64,000 nucleotides of DNA from an uncultured Prevotellaceae bacterium (GCA_937898415.1 CALDLA010000051.1:22219-86218), one strand, 5' to 3'. Shown: positions 15,670 to 24,661, numbered from the stretch's first letter. Program-made: numbers and translations. The notes: a model not told the origin generated them from the letters alone.

Positions 15670-16562
15670 GCGCTTCTCGTTTTTTTCTTGAATAGGCGTC
15701 GCAGGGCGTCGCGCTTGTACTGGGCAAACACCCGGGGAGCCACTTCGCGGTAGCTGTGCTCGGTGTCGAACACCAGTTCGCCGTGATAGTTGCCCACCTG
15801 CATCGGAGTCATATAGTCATCGCCATACTGGGTACGCAGGAAGAGGTCGTAGCCCTCGGGCACAGGCACCTGCAGGTGCTCGAAAGGCAGCAGTATAGTG
15901 CGGTCGAAGATGTGGCGGTCGAAGCAGATGTCATCGCCGCTGAAGGCCAGTTCGGCCCATTGCGCACTGTCGACGACCGAATGCCGGCGCAACAGGTCTT
16001 CCGTTGCCTTGAAGTATGCCTCGCGTCCAGTTTTCCTGACCTCCCGCCGACTGCTCAGCTTGCGGAACACCTGACCCCAGCGGCCGGAATAAAAGACGTT
16101 GAGATGGATGGCCTTCAGCCGTTTGTGTACCCTGCGGATGGCGTGCAGGTCGGCTTTCAGCTGTGCCGTATCGGGGTTGACGCCGTCGAGCGGGAAGATA
16201 TCGATGAAGATGCCCTGATTAAAGGTGCGGTAGCTCTCGGAGGGACGGATGGCGGCTGTGTCACTACGGCGCAGTTGTGCATGGCCGCGGAAGTAGTCGT
16301 CCTCAGAATAGGCCGACTGCAGAAAGTAAGGCTCGCTGAAGACCGAGCCGCCCAAGGCTATCAGACGGTCGTAGTCGGGACGCGGCATGCATACGTCGAT
16401 GTCGTCGTCCCACGGGATGAAGCCTTTATGGCGCACGGCACCCAGCATGGTTCCTCCGTCCACCCATATCCGTAGGTCGTGATGCCGGCATACGTCGAGC
16501 AGCCGTTCGAGCAGGTCGAGCTCCACCTGCCACACGCGTTTCATCAGTTCCTTCTGTTCCAT
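15666..16562 (-). CDS. LicD-family phosphotransferase
   Basis: 298 residues. LicD core motifs: 'WVDGGTMLGAVRHKGFIPWD' (residues 33-52) with DGGTMLG, then WDDDIDV at 51-57, giving the nucleotidyltransferase-fold Asp cluster that binds metal. Later 'FIDIFPLDGV' is also typical. LicD enzymes attach phosphocholine or other phospho-groups to surface glycans from a CDP-linked or similar donor. No glycan cluster surrounds it, so the acceptor is unknown. Its stop overlaps the start of a broken DUF4421-like gene, suggesting a former two-gene operon. Confidence 0.85.
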   Translation of the reverse strand: MEQKELMKRVWQVELDLLERLLDVCRHHDLRIWVDGGTMLGAVRHKGFIPWDDDIDVCMPRPDYDRLIALGGSVFSEPYFLQSAYSEDDYFRGHAQLRRSDTAAIRPSESYRTFNQGIFIDIFPLDGVNPDTAQLKADLHAIRRVHKRLKAIHLNVFYSGRWGQVFRKLSSRREVRKTGREAYFKATEDLLRRHSVVDSAQWAELAFSGDDICFDRHIFDRTILLPFEHLQVPVPEGYDLFLRTQYGDDYMTPMQVGNYHGELVFDTEHSYREVAPRVFAQYKRDALRRLFKKKTRSA

Positions 16563-16619
16563 AGCATTTGCTTATTAGTTGCAAAGATAGCAATAAATAT
16601 CTGTTCCACCAATTATTTG

Positions 16620-18602
16620 TCAGAATTTCCATCGCAACTGCAGGTCGAGGTCGGTCTGCGACGAGCTGTTGATTTGCTGTAGGCCGGTGCCGATGGTACT
16701 GCGGTCGAAGTAGCGGGTCAGTCCCACCTTAGCCGTCAACGTCAGATGACTGGCGAGCGCGCTCTGTAGCATCAGCATCAGGCGCATACCCTCGCCGTAG
16801 AAGGAGGGATAGGAGAAGTTGTAGCGGGGACTGCGCTCGTAGACGTAGAGGCGGCTGGCATAGCTCGTAGTGCGGAAGTAGCCGCCGCCGACCGTTGCCT
16901 TCAACGCACGCCATTGGCCACCAATCATCTCACTCAGCATGTAGCCCCAATCGTCGCCTGTGCTGACGGCGTCGGCCTGCGTGGTGGTGCTCAGCAGGCG
17001 GGTGTTCCGTGTCAGCGAGAGTCGTCCGCGATGCTCGGTATTGTCGTCGAGGGCTGTCTTCGCTTCGTTGTCGTGCTGGCGCAGGTGCAGCCGATAGCGA
17101 CCAATGAGGCTCCAGCTGTCGCGGCTGTAGTTGAACGACAGCAGATTGTCCCAGGCTTTTGACATCCGCGACACACCGTAACGGGCCCAGGCAAAGTGGG
17201 CATAGTCGGTATAGGCCTGCAGCCGCAGGCGTGGCGAGACGCGCCACGTGGCTCCCAAGTAGACGGCACTCTCGTTCTGTACATGACCGCCCTCGGCCAC
17301 GGAACGGGCATAGAGGGCCGTGTAGCGGTAACTGTAGAAGCGTTGCAACAGCAGCAGTTCCAGCCCGTCGGTAACGGTGGCATTGAGGCTGTTGATGGTG
17401 GCTACGGCCCCCTTGCGGTTGATGGCCGTCTCGCCGTTGAAGGCGAAACGTGGATGCAGGTAGCCGTAGTCGGCACTCAGATTGACGAAGTCCTGCCCTT
17501 GGGCGGCATATCGACGATAGAGGGGCTTAGTGTCAGGACACAGACGGCGATCCAGATGGGTGTAGACGACGGTAGCCCCGGCCCGCAGTCCACCCTGTCG
17601 CCAGGCGATGTGGGCTCCGGCGTCGGTAGCGTGGCAGTTGTATTTCTTCGCCATTTCCGTCGGTGTGCGGTGGTAGCCGTCGGTCACGATGGTGCGCAGA
17701 GTGCTGTCATTGTTGAGCGTACCGTCAAAGGGGCGGTAGGACAGCATCGTCGTCAGTTGCCAGCGGGGCGACAGCCGTAGAGTGGCAGCGGCTCCCTGGA
17801 AGTAGCCTGACGCCGAGCGCGACGAGTGGGGGCGGATGACCGTTCCGTTGTCGCGTCCCAACTGCTGCAGCATGGCCAGCTTGCCCAGTCCAAAACTGTT
17901 GTTGAGCACCAGTCCCATGCCGACCGTCAGCTTGTACTTGCCGACGACCATGTTCTCCAGCCGCCCCAGGTGCTTCACCTGCAGGTAGTAGGAGTAGAAG
18001 TCGTAGCCCGCGCCGTTGCGCCCTGAGAAGAACGGTTCGCCTGCATCCTGCGAACCGACGATGCCTGCCTTCACATAGTCCTGATAGCTGAACTGGTAGC
18101 GCAGCCAGTGGCGGTAGGGGTAGCCTAAGTAGCCGTTCTCGTCGCCCTTTCGTCGATAGAAAGGTATGCGCACGTCGGCCATCACCTCATGACGACCGTA
18201 TTTCAGGATGTTGTCCAACTGCGGGAACCCAGGTTCCGCCGGTTTGTCCTCTACGTATACGAAGTAGCGCAGCAGTTCTATCTGGGGGTAGTCCAGTTCG
18301 CGTATCATGCGCAGTTCGTTCATCGACTTCATCGGTCCGTAGCGGTACAGGTACTCCATGATGGCCTCAACCTGGCGTGCGGTCAGGAAAGGCAGCAACT
18401 CCAGTTCCTCGCGCGTGGCCATGTTAAGGTTCATCGGGTTCTGTTCCAGTTCGCACAGCATCTCATAGGCGTCCTCCCAAGCCTCCGTCTCCATATCGTC
18501 AGCCGTCATGATGTCGGCCAATGCCTGTTCCCACGACCGACTTTCTTGGCCGTGCGCAGTCAGCGTCAGGAGTAGCAGAAGGAGTGTCATGAGTGCTTTC
18601 AT
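16620..18602 (-). CDS. Helix-hairpin-helix domain fused to an outer-membrane beta-barrel
   Basis: 660 residues. Signal peptide at 1-18 ('MKALMTLLLLLLTLTAHG'). Residues about 55-115 contain HhH-type repeats: 'NPMNLNMATREELELLPFLT' and 'MKSMNELRMIRELDYPQIEL', close to ComEA logic. The rest (about 130-660) shows alternating aromatic/polar strands ('YRHWLRYQFSYQDYVKAG', 'YFQGAAATLRLSPRWQLTTM') and ends in Phe ('LDLQLRWKF'), the classic C-terminal signature of an outer-membrane barrel. Families of this layout are common in Bacteroidota and uncharacterised. Inference: periplasmic HhH bound to an outer-membrane channel, possibly for DNA. The promoter box ends 4 nt before the ATG. Confidence 0.8.
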   Translation of the reverse strand: MKALMTLLLLLLTLTAHGQESRSWEQALADIMTADDMETEAWEDAYEMLCELEQNPMNLNMATREELELLPFLTARQVEAIMEYLYRYGPMKSMNELRMIRELDYPQIELLRYFVYVEDKPAEPGFPQLDNILKYGRHEVMADVRIPFYRRKGDENGYLGYPYRHWLRYQFSYQDYVKAGIVGSQDAGEPFFSGRNGAGYDFYSYYLQVKHLGRLENMVVGKYKLTVGMGLVLNNSFGLGKLAMLQQLGRDNGTVIRPHSSRSASGYFQGAAATLRLSPRWQLTTMLSYRPFDGTLNNDSTLRTIVTDGYHRTPTEMAKKYNCHATDAGAHIAWRQGGLRAGATVVYTHLDRRLCPDTKPLYRRYAAQGQDFVNLSADYGYLHPRFAFNGETAINRKGAVATINSLNATVTDGLELLLLQRFYSYRYTALYARSVAEGGHVQNESAVYLGATWRVSPRLRLQAYTDYAHFAWARYGVSRMSKAWDNLLSFNYSRDSWSLIGRYRLHLRQHDNEAKTALDDNTEHRGRLSLTRNTRLLSTTTQADAVSTGDDWGYMLSEMIGGQWRALKATVGGGYFRTTSYASRLYVYERSPRYNFSYPSFYGEGMRLMLMLQSALASHLTLTAKVGLTRYFDRSTIGTGLQQINSSSQTDLDLQLRWKF

Positions 18603-18606
18603 AGTG

Positions 18607-18666
18607 CAAAGATACGAAATAATTGTGAATAGAGAATCATGTTTCGTGAATTATTTCGTAACTTTG
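18607..18666. promoter_or_regulatory. Divergent promoters with nearly leaderless starts
   Basis: Minus strand TATCTTTG (plus coordinates 18607-18614) ends 4 nt before the ATG of the HhH-barrel gene at 18602. Plus strand TAACTTTG (18659-18666) ends 9 nt before the ATG of the DUF4294 gene at 18676. Both imply leaders of a few bases at most, which also decides the start of the DUF4294 gene. Confidence 0.65.
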
Positions 18667-18675
18667 CACCCCGAA

Positions 18676-19287
18676 ATGAGACGTTTGCTGACGATATGTA
18701 TGCTGATGACGGTATGTGCCCTGACTGTTGGGGCGCAGGAGGAGGCCGATAGCGGCAACCCTACCTTCGTGCCTACGGTGAAGGTGAGCAAGGTGCTGCG
18801 CGACGGTGACAGCATACAATACATGGAGATGTCAAACGTCTATGTCTATCCGCAGATGACCTTCAGCAGTAAGCGTCAGCAGAACTCCTACATGCGACTG
18901 GTGAACAACGTGAAGAAGACGCTGCCACTGGCCAAGGAGGTGCGACAGATTCTGATTGAGACGGCAGAGTACTTGGAGATGCTGCCCGACGAGAAATCGA
19001 AACAGGAGCACATCAAGCGCGTGGAACAGAGCATCATCAAGGAGTATAAGCCGAAGATGAAGAAACTGACGTATTCACAGGGAAAGCTGCTCATCAAGCT
19101 CATCAACCGCGAGTGTAACTCTACGAGTTATGAGGCCATCCAGGCGTTCATGGGTCCCATCCGTGCCGGCTTCTGGCAGGCGTTCGCCTGGGCCTTCGGT
19201 GCTTCGCTGAAGAAGGAGTACGACCCAGACGGCACCGATCGCCTGACGGAGCGCGTGGTGCTGATGGTGGAGGCGGGACAGTTGTAG
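18676..19287 (+). CDS. DUF4294 family secreted protein
   Basis: 203 residues from the ATG at 18676; the longer frame from 18508 overlaps the divergent promoters and coding region and is rejected. Signal peptide about 1-20 ('MRRLLTICMLMTVCALTVGA'). The body has the DUF4294 pattern: 'GDSIQYMEMSNVYVYP', 'RLVNNVKKTLPLAKEVRQIL', 'KLTYSQGKLLIKLINRE' and 'GFWQAFAWAFGASLKKEYDP'. This Bacteroidota-specific periplasmic family has no known function. It stands divergently from the HhH-barrel gene and convergently to the M28 peptidase gene. Confidence 0.85.
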   Translation: MRRLLTICMLMTVCALTVGAQEEADSGNPTFVPTVKVSKVLRDGDSIQYMEMSNVYVYPQMTFSSKRQQNSYMRLVNNVKKTLPLAKEVRQILIETAEYLEMLPDEKSKQEHIKRVEQSIIKEYKPKMKKLTYSQGKLLIKLINRECNSTSYEAIQAFMGPIRAGFWQAFAWAFGASLKKEYDPDGTDRLTERVVLMVEAGQL

Positions 19288-19296
19288 CGCTTCGCT

Positions 19297-19324
19297 AGTG
19301 AGGAGTGAAGAGTGAAAAGTGAAT
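19297..19324. repeat. Four 7-nt repeat units, AGTGAAG family
   Basis: AGTGAGG AGTGAAG AGTGAAA AGTGAAT lie head to tail in the gap between the convergent DUF4294 and M28 genes. The same unit occurs four times in the TerC gene (49999-50026). Confidence 0.8.
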
Positions 19325-19329
19325 AATTT

Positions 19330-20334
19330 TTATTTTTCCGAGAAAAGCACTTGAATCATCGTCTGACCAACTGCCTGCAGGGTGTTGCGGTCAATGTGCA
19401 GCATATCATCATTGACGGTATGCCACGTGGGACCGAAGCCGCTGGCGTCGCAGTCGGGGTAGTAGGGGATGATGTCGATGCAGGGAATCTTTGCCTTCTG
19501 GTTCACGGGCACGTGGTCGTCGGTGATGCCGTGACCCTCGTCCTTGGGGAAGAGACTGCCGTAGCCGACGGCCTCAGCCGCAGCCCACACCTTGCGGACA
19601 ACATCAGGAGCATAGTACTTTGACACCTGCTCCTGATAGAACTTGGCTCCCTGACCACCCACCATGTCGAGCAGGATACCGTAACGGATGGTGAAGGGTA
19701 AAGGGTGAAGGGCGTAGTTTTCTGCCCAGTACTGTGCGCCGAGAGCCCACGTGTCAGCATCGCTGCCCTCGCTGTCGGCCCATTGTGGCGTGCCCCAGTC
19801 CTCGGCATCGAAACAGACGAAGTCAACGCCTACGGCCAGCGTGTCGCTTGAAATCAGCCGCGCCACCTCCAGCATGACCGCCACGCCCGATGCGCCGTCG
19901 TTGGCAGCCATCACGGGCTTGTGGTGATTCGCCTCGTCGGGGTCGTTGTCAGCCCAGGGTCGGCTGTCCCAATGGGCACAGAGCAGGATGCGCTCCGTCT
20001 GTTCCGGACGGTACTTGGCTATGATGTTCGTACTCTTCAGCATGGTGCCGTCGTAGCCGCGCAGGTCAGCCTGCTGCAGCGTCACCTCCATACCATAGTC
20101 GCGGAACTTCTGGGCAATCCACTCTCCGCAGCGGTCATGTGCCTCGCTGTTCATGGTGCGCGGGCCAAAGTCACATTGCTGCTGACAGAACGCGTAGGCC
20201 GAGTCAGCCACAAATGTCGGACCGACGGGCAGCATCGTTGCCGCAGTCTCCACCGTACTCTTCTTCGTGTTGCCGCAGGCCGCCATCAGTAGTGCTGCCA
20301 GCGATACTAATACTGTTTTCTTATGCATAGTCAT
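19330..20334 (-). CDS. M28-family peptidase / glutaminyl cyclotransferase-like lipoprotein
   Basis: 334 residues from the ATG at 20334 (GGGGAGAAAAAGC upstream is a plausible ribosome-binding site); the longer frame begins with a non-ATG codon. Lipobox near residue 18 ('SLAALLMAAC'). Zinc-binding M28 core: 'LLCAHWDSRPWADND' (His, Asp), 'ANDGASGVAVMLEVARL' (Asp), 'CFDAEDWGTP' (Glu/Asp pair), 'DDHVPVN' (His). Bacteroidota members include glutaminyl-peptide cyclotransferases that convert N-terminal Gln to pyroglutamate on exported lipoproteins; that or an aminopeptidase is likely. Its coding region contains three 7-nt repeat units (19690-19710). Confidence 0.85.
   Translation of the reverse strand: MTMHKKTVLVSLAALLMAACGNTKKSTVETAATMLPVGPTFVADSAYAFCQQQCDFGPRTMNSEAHDRCGEWIAQKFRDYGMEVTLQQADLRGYDGTMLKSTNIIAKYRPEQTERILLCAHWDSRPWADNDPDEANHHKPVMAANDGASGVAVMLEVARLISSDTLAVGVDFVCFDAEDWGTPQWADSEGSDADTWALGAQYWAENYALHPLPFTIRYGILLDMVGGQGAKFYQEQVSKYYAPDVVRKVWAAAEAVGYGSLFPKDEGHGITDDHVPVNQKAKIPCIDIIPYYPDCDASGFGPTWHTVNDDMLHIDRNTLQAVGQTMIQVLFSEK
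19690..19710. repeat. Three 7-nt units inside the M28 peptidase gene
   Basis: GGTGAAG GGTAAAG GGTGAAG in direct order, 21 nt, so the frame is kept; on the coding strand they read 'LHPLPFTIRYG'. A fourth degenerate unit (GGCGTAG) follows. Confidence 0.7.
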
Positions 20335-20388
20335 TTGCTTTTTCTCCCCGTTTCGCTTTTTTCTCAATCATCGTTCTTCCTTAAATAA

Positions 20389-21936
20389 TTATATCCCCCG
20401 CTCAGCCCAGTCGCCGCGGTCGAGGTTGCGATAGCCGATGGCTTCGGCAATGTGCTGGGACTGCACCTTTTCCGAGCCGGCCAGGTCAGCGATGGTGCGG
20501 GCCACCTTCAGGATGCGGGTGTAGGCACGGGCGCTGAGCTTCAGGCGCTCCATCGCCATGCGGAGCATGTCGAGGCTCTGCTCGTCGGGCTCGGCAAAGT
20601 CGTGCAGCATGCGCTCGGTCATCATGGCGTTGCAATGGATGCCCTTGAAGGGCTTGAAGCGTTCCTCCTGTATCTTACGGGCGGCAATGACGCGCTCACG
20701 GATACTGGCAGACGGTTCTCCCGGCTGCATCTGTGACAATTGGGCGAACGGGACGGCCTGAATCTCGCAATGGATGTCGATACGGTCGAGCAGGGGACCG
20801 CTGATTTTATTCATGTAGCGCTGTATCTGGCCAGGGGTGCAGACACAGTGGTGAGTGGGGTCACCATAGTAGCCACAGGGGCAGGGATTCATCGAGGCTA
20901 TCAGCATGAACGAGCAAGGATACTCGATGTTGTACTTGGCGCGGCTGATGGTGATGCGGCGGTCTTCCAACGGCTGGCGCAACACCTCGAGGACGCTGCG
21001 CGACAGCTCGGGCAGCTCGTCGAGGAAGAGGACGCCGTTGTGGGCCAGCGAGATTTCGCCCGGCTGCGGGTTCTGCCCACCACCAACGAGGGCTACCTGT
21101 GAAATGGTGTGGTGGGGGGCACGGAAGGGACGCTGGGAGATGAGGCTGGTATCGCGGCTCAGCTTGCCGGCCACGCTGTGTATCTGCGTCGTCTCCAAGC
21201 TCTCGGCCAGCGACAGCGGGGGCAGGATGGAGGGCAGCCGCTTGGCCATCATCGACTTGCCAGAGCCTGGCGGGCCTATCATGATAAGGTTATGACCGCC
21301 GGCAGCCGCCACCTCGAGAGCACGCTTCACGCTCTCCTGTCCGCGGACGTCGCTGAAGTCCAATTCGTACTGGTTCTGCTGCTCGTAGAACTCGCGGCGG
21401 GTATCGATGACAGTGGGCTGGTAGGAGGTGTCGCCGTTGAAGAAGTTGACGACATCCATCAGCGTCGTCATGCCGTAGATGTTGATATTGTTGACTACCG
21501 CCGCCTCGCGCACGTTCTGATAGGGCACGATGAGTCCCTCAAAGTGTTCGGCACGGGCACGGATGGCAATAGGCAATATGCCGCGGACGGGCAGCAGGCT
21601 GCCGTCTAATCCCACCTCGCCAACCATCATGAATCGGGGCAGGCGGGTGCTGTCGACGTTGGAGTTGGCGGCCAACAGTCCGACCGCTAACGGCAGGTCG
21701 TAGCCTGAGCCCTCCTTCTTGATGTCGGCAGGCGACAGGTTGACCGTCGTTTCCATAACGGGAATCTTGAACCCATAGTTCGTCAGGGCCGCTTTGATGC
21801 GGTCGACACTCTCCTTGACGGCAGTGTCGGCAAGACCAGTCAGGTGGAACTGCACCCCACGGGTCATACTGATTTCGACGGTGACCGTCGTCACTTCCAG
21901 TCCGTTGACTGCAGCGCAAAATGTTTTTACCAGCAT
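20389..21936 (-). CDS. comM: YifB/ComM-family Mg-chelatase-like AAA ATPase
   Basis: 515 residues. N-terminal ChlI-like domain 'VNGLEVTTVTVEISMTRGVQ', then AAA+ core with Walker A GPPGSGKS at 221-228, Walker B 'GVLFLDELPEL' (about 300), a cysteine cluster 'CPCGYYGDPTHHCVC' and the C-terminal Mg-chelatase domain ('RAYTRILKVARTIADL', 'EAIGYRNLDR'). ComM is a hexameric helicase that drives branch migration during natural transformation; YifB homologues are widespread, including in non-competent bacteria. Its presence with HhH and ComEC genes in this window supports a transformation role but does not prove it. Confidence 0.9.
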   Translation of the reverse strand: MLVKTFCAAVNGLEVTTVTVEISMTRGVQFHLTGLADTAVKESVDRIKAALTNYGFKIPVMETTVNLSPADIKKEGSGYDLPLAVGLLAANSNVDSTRLPRFMMVGEVGLDGSLLPVRGILPIAIRARAEHFEGLIVPYQNVREAAVVNNINIYGMTTLMDVVNFFNGDTSYQPTVIDTRREFYEQQNQYELDFSDVRGQESVKRALEVAAAGGHNLIMIGPPGSGKSMMAKRLPSILPPLSLAESLETTQIHSVAGKLSRDTSLISQRPFRAPHHTISQVALVGGGQNPQPGEISLAHNGVLFLDELPELSRSVLEVLRQPLEDRRITISRAKYNIEYPCSFMLIASMNPCPCGYYGDPTHHCVCTPGQIQRYMNKISGPLLDRIDIHCEIQAVPFAQLSQMQPGEPSASIRERVIAARKIQEERFKPFKGIHCNAMMTERMLHDFAEPDEQSLDMLRMAMERLKLSARAYTRILKVARTIADLAGSEKVQSQHIAEAIGYRNLDRGDWAERGI

Positions 21937-21969
21937 AGTATTACGCCTAAGGTCGGCGGTGTTTTACGA

Positions 21970-22974
21970 TTACTTCAGTTTCTCCTCGATCTTCTTCTGC
22001 AGGTCGACCGTTGAAAGTCCCCGCTCAAGGATACGTCCGCTACGGTCGGTCAGGATGTTGTCAGGGATGGCCGAGAAGCCCAGCTTTGCGACGGCCGGCG
22101 TCTGCCACATCTTCCCGTCGCAGACGTTGTACCACTTAATGGAGTCGCGCTCCATCTGGCTCTTGCACTCCTCAGGATTGGCATCGATGCAGAGGCCGAT
22201 GAGCTGAAGCCGCGAACCGTAGTTCCTCTTCAGTCGGTGGAGCTGTCGCTGCAGGCCCTGTGACTCATAGTTCCATGATGACCACAGATAGACGACGTTC
22301 AGCTCGCCACTGAGGTCGGCATTGGTGACGCGCGCTCCTGTCGTGGAGATGGCCGTGAAGGCCGGCAGTTTCTTTCCTTTACGGGCGTCGCGCAGCTGGT
22401 CTATCTGCTGCTGTACCCGCTTCACCAGCCGCTGGTTAGGATTGGCCTTGACTATCAGCTGCAGCAAGGTGCTGGCCTTGTTATAGTCGGCATCTGTCTT
22501 CAACAGGAAATATTTATTGAGGATATAGAGACAGGCGGGCGACGCGGGATGCTCCTTGATGAACTTCTCGGCTACCTTTTCGGCCTCAGGGGGCGTCTTA
22601 CCGCCCACTTCCAGCCGGAACTGCGTCAGCTGGTCGTTGTCGTCGTTGCCCGTCACCCTCACCTCACGCAGGTGTGAGGCGTCACCCTCCATCGTCAGCG
22701 AGAAGCCAGGAGCAGCAATGACGGGAATGATTGTGTAGTTGGGGAAAACAACAGAGAGCACGACGGTATCTGCCTGCAGCAGCGGTAAGTCGTAGGTGAA
22801 CTTACCGTCGGCCAGCCTGATGGTATCGACGCTTCCCCGCCCCATCTGGTTGAAAACAGCGAGCTCGCCCTGATTGAAGTTCTTGAACTTTCCCTTCAGA
22901 CGGAACATGTCGTCGGGATTAGAACAAGCCACCACAGTCAGGGCGAGCAGGAAATATCCGAATGATTTCTTCAT
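21970..22974 (-). CDS. DUF4369/thioredoxin-fold lipoprotein lacking CxxC
   Basis: 334 residues. Lipobox 'LALTVVAC' (Cys17). The N-terminal half resembles DUF4369 ('FRLKGKFKNFNQGELAVFN', 'DTIRLADGKFTYDLPL'). The C-terminal part (about 205-330) has a TlpA/thioredoxin fold: 'LNVVYLWSSWNYESQGLQRQ' where the redox WCxxC should be, 'LQLIGLCIDANPEE', and the cis-Pro segment 'GFSAIPDNILTDRSGRI'. The active-site Cys pair is missing (SSWNYES), so it cannot be a thiol oxidoreductase. It is separated by only 7 bp from the TPR lipoprotein gene, which precedes it in the minus-strand operon. Confidence 0.8.
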   Translation of the reverse strand: MKKSFGYFLLALTVVACSNPDDMFRLKGKFKNFNQGELAVFNQMGRGSVDTIRLADGKFTYDLPLLQADTVVLSVVFPNYTIIPVIAAPGFSLTMEGDASHLREVRVTGNDDNDQLTQFRLEVGGKTPPEAEKVAEKFIKEHPASPACLYILNKYFLLKTDADYNKASTLLQLIVKANPNQRLVKRVQQQIDQLRDARKGKKLPAFTAISTTGARVTNADLSGELNVVYLWSSWNYESQGLQRQLHRLKRNYGSRLQLIGLCIDANPEECKSQMERDSIKWYNVCDGKMWQTPAVAKLGFSAIPDNILTDRSGRILERGLSTVDLQKKIEEKLK

Positions 22975-22981
22975 CAGGTGC

Positions 22982-24661
22982 TTACTTGGCCACGCTCTTC
23001 AGCTCCAAGTCGTTGGCAGCATATTTAGCGTAGCTGGCATCCTTGGCGATAGCGGTTTGCAGTGCCTGGGCAGCGTCGCTGGTGTTACCCATGCGGGCAG
23101 CCAGGATAGCCTTCAGGTAGTCGGTCGTGGCATCGGGGTTCTTGACGTACTTCAGCGTGACGGCAGCCGAGGCGTAGTTCTTGTTCAGAATCTGGGCCAG
23201 GGCGGCGCTGTTCGAATAGACGTCCTTGAAGTCCTGCTCAGCCTGAGCGTAGTTGCCCTTAGCCAGGTTCAGGTTGCCCAGCACCTCAGCCAGTCCGTTG
23301 GCACCAGTAGCCTTGGCGATGTAGTTCTCGGCAGTCTGGATATCACCACTCTGCAGGGCGATGAGGCCTAAGTTGGCAGCGGCCTCGGGCAGGTTGGCGC
23401 TCACCTTCTGAGCCTGCTCGATGTACTTCTTTGCAGCCTCAATATTGCCAGCGGCATACTCCATCGTGGCGATGTTGTTATAGGCGCGGGCGTCGTTGGG
23501 GTAGATTTCCGTCGTAGCCTTGTAGATGTCCTCCTTGGCGTTGGCATCCTCAGTCAGCGTGGCGGCATACAGCATCTCCTCGACGTTCAGCTTCGAGGGA
23601 TCAGCCTTCAGCTGCTCCTGAATCTGCTCGTCGCTGCGGCCTACGGTCTCGTAGTTGATGATCATGCGCGAGCGGCGCAGCTGGGGCAGGATGCCGTCAG
23701 CCAGCTCACGGAAGGCAGCCGAGATGTTCTTAATCTGCTGTTCGCGCTCCTGCGGATCCTTATACATAGAGAGTACGCGCAGGATGACGTCCTTGTCCTG
23801 AATGTTGGAAGCCTTGACCAGCTCCTGGAAACCGTCCCAGTCCTCAGCCGTGTACTTGGCATCGACGGTAGCGTCGCTCAGGTTAGCCTTCTTCAGCTGC
23901 TGCTCGACGTACTGCTGGGTGTTCTTCTGACGCTGCATGGCCAGCTTGTCGTTCAGGTCGTAGCCACCGTCAGGTGATGCGTAGGCCGATACCTCGACGT
24001 CGTTCAGCCTCAGACCCTCGCGGTCGTTGTTAATCTGCTCCAGCAGCTTGACGAACTCCTGCACGGAGTTGTTCTTCAGCTCGCTCTGGCGCAGGGTGGC
24101 CTGCTGGATGAGGAACTTGATGGCAGCCTCCTGCTTCTGGGCGTTGATGCGCTGGAAGGCATCGGGGGCGATGGCGGCCTGGGCCGACTTCAGCGTGTTC
24201 TTATAAAGCTCAGAGGTGGCGATGATACCGTTGGCCACCTTTACTGCCGGAATGTAGGAAGGCTTGTTTCCTACGCGGGCAATGAACGACAAATACATGT
24301 CGGCCTTGTTGCAGTCCAGGTAGTCGAAGGCTGCTTTCATGTTGTAGCGGCCACCAGCCTTGTAGAGGATGGTCTGGTCGTTGCCCTGAACCTTTTCACC
24401 CTGGAAGGTGGCACCTGTTGCCTTGACGACCTGACCGTCGGCGTAGCGCAACTCAGGTACTACCGTCACTACGGCCTTCTTCTTCATGTACTTTTCGGGG
24501 AAGGTGCCGTTAATGGTGGCAGGCACTTTGCCGACCTGTGTCTCCAGCGGATTGGGAGTCACGGTGAAGTTGTCGGCTGAGAGTGCTCCAAGTTTGCCCG
24601 AGCATGACGTCAGTAGCAGCAGTGCTGCTGCTGGAATAAGAACAAAATAATTTTTCTGCAT
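22982..24661 (-). CDS. TPR lipoprotein with OmpA-like segment
   Basis: 559 residues. Lipobox 'LLLLTSC' (Cys20). The middle (about 210-265) has an OmpA-type pattern 'DVEVSAYASPDGGYDLNDKL', 'RQKNTQQYVEQQL', used in other proteins to hold peptidoglycan. The second half (about 360-555) carries TPR units: 'NDARAYNNIATMEYAAGNIE', 'ANLPEAAANLGLIALQSGDI', 'GLAEVLGNLNLAKGNYAQAE'. Repeated TPRs and a lipid anchor suggest an outer-membrane assembly or scaffolding role. It begins the minus-strand transcription unit with the thioredoxin-like protein gene following; a tRNA-Leu lies upstream. Confidence 0.8.
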   Translation of the reverse strand: MQKNYFVLIPAAALLLLTSCSGKLGALSADNFTVTPNPLETQVGKVPATINGTFPEKYMKKKAVVTVVPELRYADGQVVKATGATFQGEKVQGNDQTILYKAGGRYNMKAAFDYLDCNKADMYLSFIARVGNKPSYIPAVKVANGIIATSELYKNTLKSAQAAIAPDAFQRINAQKQEAAIKFLIQQATLRQSELKNNSVQEFVKLLEQINNDREGLRLNDVEVSAYASPDGGYDLNDKLAMQRQKNTQQYVEQQLKKANLSDATVDAKYTAEDWDGFQELVKASNIQDKDVILRVLSMYKDPQEREQQIKNISAAFRELADGILPQLRRSRMIINYETVGRSDEQIQEQLKADPSKLNVEEMLYAATLTEDANAKEDIYKATTEIYPNDARAYNNIATMEYAAGNIEAAKKYIEQAQKVSANLPEAAANLGLIALQSGDIQTAENYIAKATGANGLAEVLGNLNLAKGNYAQAEQDFKDVYSNSAALAQILNKNYASAAVTLKYVKNPDATTDYLKAILAARMGNTSDAAQALQTAIAKDASYAKYAANDLELKSVAK

